A DNA stretch of 64,000 bases from Phycobacter azelaicus (GCF_014884385.1 NZ_WKFH01000003.1:1954001-2018000); one strand, 5' to 3'. Shown: positions 26,571 through 35,077, counted from the first letter of the stretch. A program made the numbers and translations. The notes: generated by a model not told the origin, from the sequence alone.

Positions 26571-26729
26571 TCAGACCATCCGGCCCGGCTGGACACTCTT
26601 TCACATACATATGCCTCGGCAAACGTGCTGTGCATTTGGCGCACAAGACGGTTTGCGGGTTCAACGTCTTCCTGCCTGACACAAACCTTGCCCTCAGCGA
26701 TAGCTGCTTTCTTACCATATTGCGATGCC

Positions 26730-26835
26730 GCGCCGCGTCAGCGGCGCCGCCGAAAGGCGCGAGCCCGAAGCGCATGCGCTTCGGGCCCGCCATGGTATCT
26801 GGTGGCCTGTGCAGGACCAAGGGCCCTGCACAGGC
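26730..26835. terminator. three stem-loops in the ferredoxin / aminotransferase convergent spacer
   Basis: GCGCCGC-gtca-GCGGCGC (26730-26747), a perfect 24-bp palindrome with arms GCCCGAAGCGCA and its complement (26763-26786), and GCCTGTGCAGG / CCTGCACAGGC (26805-26835, 11 bp, 9-nt loop). They separate convergent genes and probably end transcription from both sides, though no strong T run is present. The first hairpin shares 19-20 bp with stem C of the dispersed element. The rest of 26571-26855 shows no gene. Confidence 0.6.
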
Positions 26836-26855
26836 GCCCGCGCGCTGCAGAAAAG

Positions 26856-28211
26856 TCAGCTTGTCGCGGCAAATCCTGCATCGAGAGCTGAGAGGATCAC
26901 TTCTACATCCGAGCTGTCCAGTACCAGCGGCGGGGACAGAATGATGTTGGGGCCAGAGACGCGCACCATGGCGCCCTCGCGATAGGCAGTCTCCTGCAGG
27001 ACACCGATGGTCTTCTTGTCGATCGGGGTCTTGCTGACGTGATCGCCCACCAGCTCCAGCGCGCACATCAGCCCGTGGCCGCCGCGCACATCGCCAATCA
27101 GGCCGTACTTGTCCTTCAGGGCCAAAAGGCCCTGATGCAGCTCCGTCCCGCGCTGTGCAGCGTTTTTCGGCACATTGAGGCGCTTGGTCTCCGAAAGGCA
27201 GGCAAGTGCCGCCGCAGCCCCTACAGGGTGGCCGGAATATGTGTAGCCGTGGCCGATGGCGGCCTTTCCGGTCTCGTCGTCTTCGAACACCTCAGCAACT
27301 GCATCTGAAATCATCACGGCGCCGAAGGGGAAATAGCCATTGGTTATCGCCTTGGCCGTGCACATCAGGTCGGGCTGAACCCCCCAGTGGCGCGAGCCAC
27401 TCCAGGATCCAGTGCGTCCAAAGGCGGTGATCACCTCATCCGCGATCAGGAGGATCCCGTGTTTGGAGCAGATCTTGCGCACACCGGGCATGAAGCTTTC
27501 GTGTGGCGGGATCACGCCGCCCGCGCCCAGGATCGGTTCCATGATGAAGGCGGCGATGGTGCCTGCGCCCTGAAAGGCGATCTCATCCTCCAGCGCCTGC
27601 AGACAAAGCTGGGCCAGACGCTCGGGGTTCGTTTCATTGAAGGGGTTGCGATAGGTATAGGGCGCCGGGATGTGGTGGCAGCCGGGCAGCAGCGGTTCGT
27701 ACTGGGTACGGAAATTGGCGTTCCCGTTGACCGAGGCGCCGCCCATATGGGTGCCGTGATAACCCTTCTTGAGGCTGAGGAACTTGCTGCGCCCCTCATG
27801 ACCGCGGATCTTGTGGTACTGGCGGGCCAGCCGCAGGGCGGTTTCCACCGAGTCCGAGCCGCCAGAGGTGAAAAAGGCGCGGGACAGGCCATCGGGCGCG
27901 AAGAAGTCCTTCAGTTCTTCGGCCAGCTGGATCACCTGATCGTTGGTGGTGCCGCGGAAGGTCGAATAATAGGGCAGTACGTCCAGCTGAGCGGCGATGG
28001 CATCCTTCACCGGCTGACAGGAAAAGCCGAGGTTCACGTTCCACAGGCCCCCGACCGCATCGACAACCTCATGCCCGTCCACGTCCCGGATCCGCACGCC
28101 AGACGCGCCAGTCACGATTGTAGGCGGATTGGCAAGGCTGTCGGCGGGATGCGCCATCGGGTGCCACAGGGATTTGGCGTTATGTTCCTTGAGGTAGTTG
28201 GAATCTTTCAT
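26856..28211 (-). CDS. class III aminotransferase (omega-amine / GABA:pyruvate type)
   Basis: PLP enzyme of 451 aa, fold type I. Markers: HPMAHPAD near the start, TSGGSDSVETALRLARQYH for PLP phosphate, LLIADEVITAFGRTGSW with the cofactor Asp, and the Schiff-base Lys in CTAKAITNGYFPFGAV. The group includes polyamine:pyruvate, beta-alanine:pyruvate and PuuE-like GABA enzymes. ATG 28209-28211 follows AGGAGC. It lies 78 bp downstream of the IclR regulator, likely cotranscribed, and convergent with the P450 operon; it would remove an amino group at the end of an amine pathway. Confidence 0.9.
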   Translation of the reverse strand: MKDSNYLKEHNAKSLWHPMAHPADSLANPPTIVTGASGVRIRDVDGHEVVDAVGGLWNVNLGFSCQPVKDAIAAQLDVLPYYSTFRGTTNDQVIQLAEELKDFFAPDGLSRAFFTSGGSDSVETALRLARQYHKIRGHEGRSKFLSLKKGYHGTHMGGASVNGNANFRTQYEPLLPGCHHIPAPYTYRNPFNETNPERLAQLCLQALEDEIAFQGAGTIAAFIMEPILGAGGVIPPHESFMPGVRKICSKHGILLIADEVITAFGRTGSWSGSRHWGVQPDLMCTAKAITNGYFPFGAVMISDAVAEVFEDDETGKAAIGHGYTYSGHPVGAAAALACLSETKRLNVPKNAAQRGTELHQGLLALKDKYGLIGDVRGGHGLMCALELVGDHVSKTPIDKKTIGVLQETAYREGAMVRVSGPNIILSPPLVLDSSDVEVILSALDAGFAATS

Positions 28212-28289
28212 GAAATCAGCTCCTGGCTGCAGCGCCATTGAAGGCGGGCAAGGGGGAAGGGCGAAAAGCGGGTGTCGGCTTTGGCAGGC

Positions 28290-29069
28290 TCATGCGGCGG
28301 CCTCGCTGGGGTAATCGGCTGGTGCGGCGCCTCCGATGCGGTGGGTCAGGGTCTGGCCCGCGCGGCGCAGGGCTTCGGGGATCAGCGCGGCCTGGTCTTT
28401 TGTCATACGCGACACCGGCGCAGCCACGGCCAGCGCGCCGATGACTTTGGCGTCTGGCCCAAAGACCGGTACCGCGTGGGAGTGTACCTCAGCCTCGAAC
28501 CCGCCGACCGATTGCGCCATGCCGACTTTTCGAACCTCGCGAAGATGGGTGCGGATCGTCTGCGGATCGGTGACGGTGGCGGCGGTGTGGCTGTGCAGCG
28601 GACCCGCAAGAATGGCATCGACAAAATCGGCTTCGGCAAAGGCCAGCACCGCAAGGCCGGAGGCGGTGCCGTGATAGGTCAGAACCTCGGCGTCCTCCAT
28701 CATTACGCGGGTGGCATGGCGCGGCGAATAGGCATGGCTGAGCGAGTTGAGCTGACTGCCCTGCACCAGCGACAGGTGCGTGGTCTCGCCGGTTTCCTCG
28801 CTCAGATCCTTCAGCACCCGGCGTGACACCGACAGGATCGGAACAGCAGCTTCGCGCAGGGCGGCAAGGCGCAGAACTTGCGGCCCCAGCCGGTAGGAGC
28901 GGTCCCCATCTGCCTGTTCGACAAAGCCTGATTCCTGCAACTCGCCCATCAGCCGATAAACGGTCGCCTTGTTCATCCCCGACAGGCGCGTGAGGTCGCT
29001 GAGCCCGATCTCGGTTCGGCCATGGTTGAAATATGTCAGCAATGACAAGGCTTTGGAGACTGTACCCAT
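28290..29069 (-). CDS. IclR-family transcriptional regulator
   Basis: About 259 aa. An N-terminal winged helix (GTVSKALSLLTYFNHGRTEI, then LTRLSGMNKATVYRLMGELQ as recognition helix) is followed by an IclR effector domain (THLSLVQGSQLNSLSHAYSPRH; AVPVFGPDAKVIGALAVAAP). The ATG at 29067-29069 is the first good start; a TTG start 69 bp upstream is possible but weak. Divergent from the TTT operon across a 178-bp region with two dyads, so it probably controls both itself with the aminotransferase and the transporter. Confidence 0.88.
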   Translation of the reverse strand: MGTVSKALSLLTYFNHGRTEIGLSDLTRLSGMNKATVYRLMGELQESGFVEQADGDRSYRLGPQVLRLAALREAAVPILSVSRRVLKDLSEETGETTHLSLVQGSQLNSLSHAYSPRHATRVMMEDAEVLTYHGTASGLAVLAFAEADFVDAILAGPLHSHTAATVTDPQTIRTHLREVRKVGMAQSVGGFEAEVHSHAVPVFGPDAKVIGALAVAAPVSRMTKDQAALIPEALRRAGQTLTHRIGGAAPADYPSEAAA

Positions 29070-29143
29070 GTGGCGCGGCGATCCCGTAAATGCTGTGTGA
29101 TCAGGCAAGGCCAAGGAATTTCCGCCTCGGCCTTTCAAATTTG

Positions 29144-29204
29144 TTGACAGATAACCGGGGAGGCTGTCAATCTAAATTCAAACCAACGGTTCGAATAATG
29201 AACC
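29144..29204. promoter_or_regulatory. two inverted repeats between iclR-like gene and tctC
   Basis: TTGACAG (29144-29150) and CTGTCAA (29164-29170) form a perfect 7-bp inverted repeat with 13-bp spacing; the left arm also contains a consensus -35 box. GGTTC-GAATAAT-GAACC (29188-29204) is a second dyad 44 bp before tctC. Both are candidates for the adjacent IclR regulator. Confidence 0.5.
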
Positions 29205-29247
29205 AATAATAAGCCGACCCCAACTGACAGCAACCGGGAGACTTGCA

Positions 29248-30192
29248 ATGAAACTGACCACCATCGTCAAAGGCGCAGCGGCAGCCGCCGCCCTTGGCCT
29301 TAGCGCCGCCTCTGCCCAGGCCGAGTATCCGGAAAAGCCGGTGAACTTTATTGTGCCCTGGCCTCCGGGTGATCTGGAGGATGTGCTGACGCGGATGATC
29401 GCCGAGGACTTCCAGGCGGAATATGGCGTTGCGGCAGCCGTGGTGAACAAGCCCGGCGGCGGCGGCGGTCCCTTCCCGGGCGCGATTGAGGTCGCCAATG
29501 CGCCCGCTGATGGCTACACGATCGGCTCTTTCGTGATCGGCGTGCCGGTTGTCGGCCACCAGATCGACATCCCGCCGCTGACCCCGGCAAAGTTCGACCC
29601 GCTTGGCATCTTCCTGACCTATCCTTTCGTGATCGCGACCTCGGGCGATGCGCCCTATTCCTCGATGGAGGAACTGGCTGCCTACGCCAAAGAGAACGAT
29701 GTGGCGCTGGGCCATTTCGGCGATGTGCTGACCCCGACCCAGGTGACCAAGGCCTTTGCCAAGAACGCAGGGTTCGAGTGGGGCTCTGACGCGGCTTTTG
29801 ACGCGCTTGATTGTAACACGCTGGCCTCGGGCGATGCGGATGTGATCAACACCACGCTGCAGCTGATCCTGCCTTGCCTTGATGATGTGAAGGTGCTGGT
29901 CTCCATCACCGATGAACGCATCCCGCTGGTGCCCGATGCCCCTGCGATTGGTGAGCTGGACGAAAGCCTCAATATCGCGCTGTGGAACGGTCTCTTCGTG
30001 ACCAAGGACACGCCGCAGGACGTGCGCGACAAGATCATCGCGGTGGCCGAGAATACCGTGATGAGCGAACGCGCCCAGGCCGTCGCCAAGGAAACCGGCG
30101 CGCTGGTCTACTGGCAAGGTGCCGATGACAGTGCCGCCCGCGTGGCCAATGACATCGAGACTATGGATCGCATCGGTTCCATCCTCGAATAA
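29248..30192 (+). CDS. tctC: tripartite tricarboxylate transporter substrate-binding protein (TctC family)
   Basis: Periplasmic receptor of 314 aa with a Sec signal (MKLTTIVKGAAAAAALGLSA to SAQA, cut near residue 25). The mature start YPEKPVNFIVPWPPGDLEDV is the Bug/TctC hallmark, with NKPGGGGGPF forming the ligand loop. TTT receptors bind carboxylates; the ligand here is unknown. The GGDLEDV in place of the common GGG(T/S)DxxAR loop suggests a different ligand. First gene of the divergent operon and followed by a terminator-like hairpin. Confidence 0.9.
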   Translation: MKLTTIVKGAAAAAALGLSAASAQAEYPEKPVNFIVPWPPGDLEDVLTRMIAEDFQAEYGVAAAVVNKPGGGGGPFPGAIEVANAPADGYTIGSFVIGVPVVGHQIDIPPLTPAKFDPLGIFLTYPFVIATSGDAPYSSMEELAAYAKENDVALGHFGDVLTPTQVTKAFAKNAGFEWGSDAAFDALDCNTLASGDADVINTTLQLILPCLDDVKVLVSITDERIPLVPDAPAIGELDESLNIALWNGLFVTKDTPQDVRDKIIAVAENTVMSERAQAVAKETGALVYWQGADDSAARVANDIETMDRIGSILE

Positions 30193-30207
30193 CGCCTCCT
30201 CCCGGAT

Positions 30208-30240
30208 CGGGGCGCCTTCGGGCGTCCCGTTCTTTTGTTT
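30208..30240 (+). terminator. terminator/attenuator between tctC and tctB
   Basis: CGGGGCGCC-TTCG-GGCGTCCCG (30208-30229): 9-bp stem with one G-U pair and a UUCG loop, followed by TTCTTTTGTTT. Positioned right after tctC, it should make most transcripts stop there and favour receptor over membrane subunits. Confidence 0.8.
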
Positions 30241-30265
30241 CCGCGCGACAAAAAGATCCCTCCCA

Positions 30266-30796
30266 ATGACCACAGAACGCGAACGCCGTTTCCCCGGACC
30301 CCGGCGCGGGCAGCTGATCTTTGCGCTGGCCCTTGTCGGGCTATCGGCGCTGCTGCTGGCGCTGATCGGGGATCAGACCGCTTGGGTGAAAAAGACCAAG
30401 TTCTTTGCCCAGCCCCGCTTCTGGCCCGGCGTGGCGCTTGGCGGCATGGTGCTGCTCGGGGGCTTGCATCTCTACCGGCTGCCCTGGCGGCGGGTGACGC
30501 GCCATGACGGCTGGGAGGCGCGCCGCTGGGGCCAGGCGCTGGAGTATGTCCTTTGGTTCATGGGCTATGTCCTGTTGGTGCCCATTGTTGGCTACCTGCC
30601 GGTGACGCTGGTGTTCGTGCCGCTACTCACGTGGCGCATGGGCTATCGCAGCCCGCGGATGCTGTGGATAAGCGTGGCCTTTGCCGTTGTGGTGGTGCTG
30701 GTCTTCAAGGGTCTCTTGTCGGTGCGCATTCCGGGCGCGCTGCTCTATGAATACCTGCCGGGTCCCTTGCGCAGTTTTGCCATTCTCTACCTCTAG
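30266..30796 (+). CDS. tctB: tripartite tricarboxylate transporter small membrane subunit (TctB family)
   Basis: 176 aa, four to five hydrophobic helices (about LIFALALVGLSALLLALIG, FWPGVALGGMVLLGGLHLY, LWFMGYVLLVPIVGYLPVTL, LWISVAFAVVVVLVFKGLL). The segment QPRFWPGVAL matches the conserved PRxxP/FP motif of TctB. The ATG at 30266 is chosen because upstream in-frame codons overlap tctC and the hairpin. Works with TctA in the inner membrane. Confidence 0.85.
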   Translation: MTTERERRFPGPRRGQLIFALALVGLSALLLALIGDQTAWVKKTKFFAQPRFWPGVALGGMVLLGGLHLYRLPWRRVTRHDGWEARRWGQALEYVLWFMGYVLLVPIVGYLPVTLVFVPLLTWRMGYRSPRMLWISVAFAVVVVLVFKGLLSVRIPGALLYEYLPGPLRSFAILYL

Positions 30797-30820
30797 GCCT
30801 TCAATTCGACGGGATCCCTG

Positions 30821-32440
30821 ATGGACCTTATCCTTTCTGCAATCGAGATCCTGATGCGCTGGGACGTGGCGCTGGCCTTGCTGGCAGGGTCGGTGGGCGG
30901 CGTCTTGATCGGTGCCATTCCCGGGGTCGGACCGGCGGTGGCGATTGCGATCCTGCTGCCCGCGACATTCTCGATGGATCCCATCGTCGGCCTCACGGTG
31001 CTTCTGGGGATCTATGGCTCGTCGATGTACGGGGGGGCGATCCCGGCAATCCTGATCAACACGCCCGGCACCGCCGTCAATGCGCTGACCACCTATGACG
31101 GCTACCCAATGACCGCGCGCGGAGAGCCACGCCGCGCCCTCAGCCTTGCCTATTCCGCCAGCTTCTTTGGCGGGGTCTTCTCGGTGATCTGTCTGATCCT
31201 TTTTGCACCGGTGCTGGCCAAGGTGGCGCCGATGTTCGGCAGCCGCGAGATCTTTCTGGCGGCGCTGCTGGGTTTGATCCTGGTGGTGGTGGCCCACCGC
31301 GGGCAGGCGCTGATTGCGGGGGCGCTGGCGTGCTTTGGCATCTTCCTCAACACCATCGGTATGGAGCCGGTGAAATACACCCAGCGATACACCTTCGGGC
31401 AGGATTTCCTGGGCGGCGGCATCAATCTGATCGTGGTGGTGCTGGGGCTGTTCGCGATCTCTCAGGCTTTTGTTCTGCTGACCGACGAGGACGAAAAGAT
31501 CCGCCTCACCCGGTTGCGCGGTGGCATGTTCCAGGGCTTGCGCGAGCTGTCGCGCCACCCCCGTGTTGCCTCGGTGTCTGCCGGTTTTGGCGTGGTGATG
31601 GGGATGATCCCCGGCGTCGGTGAATTCACCGCGCAGTTCATGTCCTACACTTACGCTCAGAAGAGCTCGAAACGCCCCCAGGATTTCGGGCGCGGATCGT
31701 CGGAAGGGCTGATCGCCGCCGAGACCGCCAATAACGCTGTGCCCGCCGCCGCCATGGTGCCACTTCTGGCGCTTGGCATTCCGGGCGAAGCGCTGACGGC
31801 AATGATGCTCAGCGTCTTTTACGTCCATAACGTGGTGCCGGGGCCGGGGCTGTTCCAGAACGACATGGATTTCGTCGTGGCGCTGTATCTGGCGCTGTTG
31901 GTTCTCAATGTCCTCGTGCTGGTGTTCTTGCTGTTTGCAACGCGCAGCCTGATCCAAGTGGTGCGGATCCCCAACCGCTTCCTTGGCGTCTGTATCCTGA
32001 CGCTCAGCTTTGTGGGGGTCTATTCCTTGCGCAACTCCGCCACCGACTGCGTGATGGCGGCGGCCTTTGGGCTGGTGGGTTATGTGCTGAAACGCCTGTC
32101 GCTGCCTGCGGTGCCGATCATCCTTGGCATGGTTCTGGGCGGTATCATGGAGGTGAAGCTGCGCGCCGCCATGGCGCGGGTCAAAACCCCCTTTGACTTC
32201 ATCGACCGCCCCGTGGCGTTCATCCTGTTTTCTATCATCATACTGGTCCTTGCGCTGCACATCATTCGCGTCATGCGCGACCGCAAGGAACTGAAGGAGG
32301 CCGAATGGCAGACCAAAACCTCATCAATGAGCTTCGGCGGGCTGATGTGGCGCCGCAAAAACTCTTTCTTGAAGGATCGTGGCAAGCAGGTACGGGCACG
32401 CCATGCGAAGTTACTTCGCCGATTGACGGATCTGTTCTGA
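30821..32440 (+). CDS. tctA: tripartite tricarboxylate transporter large membrane subunit (TctA family), C-terminally extended
   Basis: Main permease, 539 aa, about 12 helices. The conserved GVLIGAIPGVGPAVAIAILLP and YGSSMYGGAIPAILINTPGT near the start and GVVMGMIPGVGEFTAQF in the second half are diagnostic. Homologues end near residue 495. Here the frame runs on for about 45 charged residues through the first 136 bp of the aldehyde dehydrogenase gene in another frame. Loss of one base just before the next ATG (GCC-GAATGG instead of GCC-TGAATGG) would explain the lost stop. The transporter is probably still active. Confidence 0.9.
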   Translation: MDLILSAIEILMRWDVALALLAGSVGGVLIGAIPGVGPAVAIAILLPATFSMDPIVGLTVLLGIYGSSMYGGAIPAILINTPGTAVNALTTYDGYPMTARGEPRRALSLAYSASFFGGVFSVICLILFAPVLAKVAPMFGSREIFLAALLGLILVVVAHRGQALIAGALACFGIFLNTIGMEPVKYTQRYTFGQDFLGGGINLIVVVLGLFAISQAFVLLTDEDEKIRLTRLRGGMFQGLRELSRHPRVASVSAGFGVVMGMIPGVGEFTAQFMSYTYAQKSSKRPQDFGRGSSEGLIAAETANNAVPAAAMVPLLALGIPGEALTAMMLSVFYVHNVVPGPGLFQNDMDFVVALYLALLVLNVLVLVFLLFATRSLIQVVRIPNRFLGVCILTLSFVGVYSLRNSATDCVMAAAFGLVGYVLKRLSLPAVPIILGMVLGGIMEVKLRAAMARVKTPFDFIDRPVAFILFSIIILVLALHIIRVMRDRKELKEAEWQTKTSSMSFGGLMWRRKNSFLKDRGKQVRARHAKLLRRLTDLF

Positions 32441-33789
32441 CCACCCTTGAGGGCGCGTCAAAGGCGGATGTGGAGCGCGCCGTGGCCGCGGCTCGCGCAG
32501 CATTCGAAGATGGCCGCTGGTCGCGTCTGGCGCCTGCGTCCCGCAAGAAGGTGCTGCATAAGATCGCTGACAGGATCGAGGCCGAGGCGCTGACGCTGGC
32601 CGTTCTGGGCGTGCGTGACAATGGCACCGAGATGGGCATGGCCCTGAAGGCCGAGCCGGGATCGGCGGCGGGCACCTTCCGTTATTATGCCGAGGCGCTG
32701 GACAAGATTGCCGGAGAGGTTGCGCCCACCGCCCCCGATGTGCTGGGCCTCGTACACCGTGCGCCGGTGGGGGTCGTGGGCGCCATCGTGCCGTGGAACT
32801 TCCCCTTGATGATCGGGGCGTGGAAACTGGCGCCTGCGCTGGCGATGGGCAATTCCGTGGTGCTGAAACCGGCGGAAACCGCATCGCTCTCCTTGTTGCG
32901 ACTGGCCGAGATCTGCGCAGACTGCGGCCTGCCCGATGGGGTGCTGAATGTCGTGACCGGAACGGGCGCGGAAACGGGCGCGGCGCTGGCCGAAGCCATG
33001 GATGTGGATGTCCTGGCCTTTACCGGATCTGGCGTGACGGGGCGCAAGCTCTTGGAAGCGTCGGCCCGCTCCAACCTCAAACGCTGCTATCTGGAGCTGG
33101 GCGGCAAATCTCCCAATATCGTCTTTGCCGATGCTCCCGATCTGCGCCATGCGGCCAAGGTCTCGGCCGCCGGGATTTTCCGCAATTCGGGGCAGGTCTG
33201 CGTCGCGGGATCGCGCCTTTTGGTGGAAGAGGCCATCCATGATGAGTTCGTGGCTATGATGGTGGAAGAGGCCGAAGCCTTGCGCGTCGGTGATCCGCTC
33301 GACCTGAGTAACAATATCGGCGCGGTGAACTCCGAAGATCAGCTCAGCCGGAACCTCGCGTTCATGGACATGGCGCGGGCCGAGGGCGGAGAGATCGTGA
33401 CCGGCGGCAACCGCATACTAGAAGAGACCGGCGGCACCTATATGGCGCCCACCATTGTGACCGGTGTCGCCCAAGGTCACAGTCTGTTCCAGAAAGAGGT
33501 CTTTGGCCCGGTCCTGTCGGTCACGCCGTTCAAGACTGAAGAAGAGGCACTGCGCCTTGCCAATGCCACCGAGTTTGGCCTTGCCTCGGGGGTGTGGACG
33601 GCGAACCTGTCCCGCGCGCATCGCATGGTGGCGGGCATCCGCGCAGGTGTTGTCCATGTGAACACCTATGGCGGCGCCGACAACACAGTGCCCCTTGGCG
33701 GCGTTGGCCAGTCCGGCAACGGCCATGACAAATCGCTCCATGCGCTCGACAAATATGTGGATCTGAAAACCGCCTGGATCCAACTCTGA
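32305..33789 (+). CDS. NAD(P)-dependent aldehyde dehydrogenase (PuuC-like)
   Basis: ALDH superfamily, 494 aa. Motifs: IVPWNFPLMIGAWKLAPALA (NAD-binding), FTGSGVTGRKLLEAS, catalytic Glu in LELGGKSPNIV, nucleophile Cys in FRNSGQVCVAGSRLLVEE, and FGPVLSVTPF. Closest in character to PuuC/aminobutyraldehyde-type enzymes. ATG 32305 follows AAGGAGG by 6 nt, and LFLEGSWQAGTG near residue 20 is needed for the fold, so the overlap with tctA is genuine. Cotranscribed with the TTT importer; may oxidise an aldehyde formed from the imported compound or from amine breakdown. Confidence 0.92.
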   Translation: MADQNLINELRRADVAPQKLFLEGSWQAGTGTPCEVTSPIDGSVLTTLEGASKADVERAVAAARAAFEDGRWSRLAPASRKKVLHKIADRIEAEALTLAVLGVRDNGTEMGMALKAEPGSAAGTFRYYAEALDKIAGEVAPTAPDVLGLVHRAPVGVVGAIVPWNFPLMIGAWKLAPALAMGNSVVLKPAETASLSLLRLAEICADCGLPDGVLNVVTGTGAETGAALAEAMDVDVLAFTGSGVTGRKLLEASARSNLKRCYLELGGKSPNIVFADAPDLRHAAKVSAAGIFRNSGQVCVAGSRLLVEEAIHDEFVAMMVEEAEALRVGDPLDLSNNIGAVNSEDQLSRNLAFMDMARAEGGEIVTGGNRILEETGGTYMAPTIVTGVAQGHSLFQKEVFGPVLSVTPFKTEEEALRLANATEFGLASGVWTANLSRAHRMVAGIRAGVVHVNTYGGADNTVPLGGVGQSGNGHDKSLHALDKYVDLKTAWIQL

Positions 33790-33803
33790 CGGAAGGACAC
33801 CCT

Positions 33804-35036
33804 ATGCCCGACAAGACCATCCTGATTGCAGGCACCTATGACACCAAGGATGCCGAGCTTGCCTATCTTGCCGATGTGATCCGGGGGCAGGGTGGCGGCG
33901 TTCTGACCATGGACGTGAGCGTTCTGGGCGACCCTAGCCAGCCGACCGACATCAGCAAGCATCAGGTAGCGGAGGCGGGCGGTAGTTCGATCCAGGCTGC
34001 CATCGACAGCGGTGATGAAAACACCGCGATGCAGATCATGGCGCAGGGTGCGGCGGCCAAAGCCCTAGAGCTGTACCGCGCGGGGGCCATCGACGGGGTG
34101 ATTGTGCTGGGCGGCACCATGGGTACCGATCTGGCGCTGGACCTTTGCGGGGCGTTGCCGGTGGGCGTGCCGAAATACATCGTTTCCACCGTATCCTTCT
34201 CGCCGCTGATGCCGCCCGAGCGGATCGCGGCGGATGTGCAGATGATCCTCTGGGCCGGGGGGCTTTATGGGCTGAACTCGGTCTGCAAGGCGGCGCTCAG
34301 CCAGGCGGCGGGTGCGGTCTTGGGAGCAGCATGCGCCGTCGAGCCACCCAAACGCGACCGGCCCCTCATCGGCATGACGTCCTTTGGCAAGACGGTGCTG
34401 CGTTACATGGTCAGCCTGAAACCGGCGCTTGAAGAACGTGGCTATGAGGTTGCCGTTTTTCACGCCACCGGCATGGGCGGGCGCGCTTTTGAGAGCCTTG
34501 CTGCCGAAGGTGCTTTTGCCGCAGTGATGGATTTCGCTCCGCAGGAGGTTTCGAACCACCTTTTTGGCGGGCTGTCTGCGGGGGCCGACCGGATGACCAA
34601 CGCGGGACGTTCAGGCACGCCGCAACTGGTCGCGCCGGGGTGCTATGATCTGGTGGATTTTGTCGGCTGGCAGGACACCCCGCCGCAGCTGCAAGGTCGC
34701 CCGGCCCATGCGCACAACCGGCTTTTGACCTCTGCCGTACTCGATGCAGACGAGCGCCGCCTTGTCGCCCGCACAATCTGCGACAAGCTGGGGCAGGCCA
34801 AGGGGCCGGTCGCGGTGCTGCTGCCCACTGGCGGCTGCAACGAATGGGACCGCCCCGGCGCCGATCTCCATGATACCGAAGGATTGGCCGCCTTTTCCGA
34901 AGAAATGACCGCCGCCTGCCCTGACACCGCCCAGTTGCACAGGCTTGAGTGCCACATCAACGATCCGGAATTCTCGGACAAGGTGTTGGAGCTTTTCGAT
35001 GCCTGGGTGGCGGAAGGGGTGATACCAAACGGCTGA
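33804..35036 (+). CDS. UPF0261 / Tm-1-like ATP-binding domain protein
   Basis: 410 aa, full-length Tm-1-like family. Starts KTILIAGTYDTKDAELAYLADVI, contains DGVIVLGGTMGTDLA, VPKYIVSTVSFSPLMPP and VEPPKRDRPLIGMTSFGKTV, with LLPTGGCNEWDRPGADLHD near the end. The N-terminal part of plant Tm-1 binds ATP and a viral helicase; bacterial function is unknown. Usually it pairs with a PEP-hydrolase-like TIM-barrel protein, which is absent here. Last gene of the TTT operon, 14 bp after the aldehyde dehydrogenase. Confidence 0.88.
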   Translation: MPDKTILIAGTYDTKDAELAYLADVIRGQGGGVLTMDVSVLGDPSQPTDISKHQVAEAGGSSIQAAIDSGDENTAMQIMAQGAAAKALELYRAGAIDGVIVLGGTMGTDLALDLCGALPVGVPKYIVSTVSFSPLMPPERIAADVQMILWAGGLYGLNSVCKAALSQAAGAVLGAACAVEPPKRDRPLIGMTSFGKTVLRYMVSLKPALEERGYEVAVFHATGMGGRAFESLAAEGAFAAVMDFAPQEVSNHLFGGLSAGADRMTNAGRSGTPQLVAPGCYDLVDFVGWQDTPPQLQGRPAHAHNRLLTSAVLDADERRLVARTICDKLGQAKGPVAVLLPTGGCNEWDRPGADLHDTEGLAAFSEEMTAACPDTAQLHRLECHINDPEFSDKVLELFDAWVAEGVIPNG

Positions 35037-35077
35037 CGAAACGGCTGCTTCCACAACATACTGCTTGAGATGTTACG

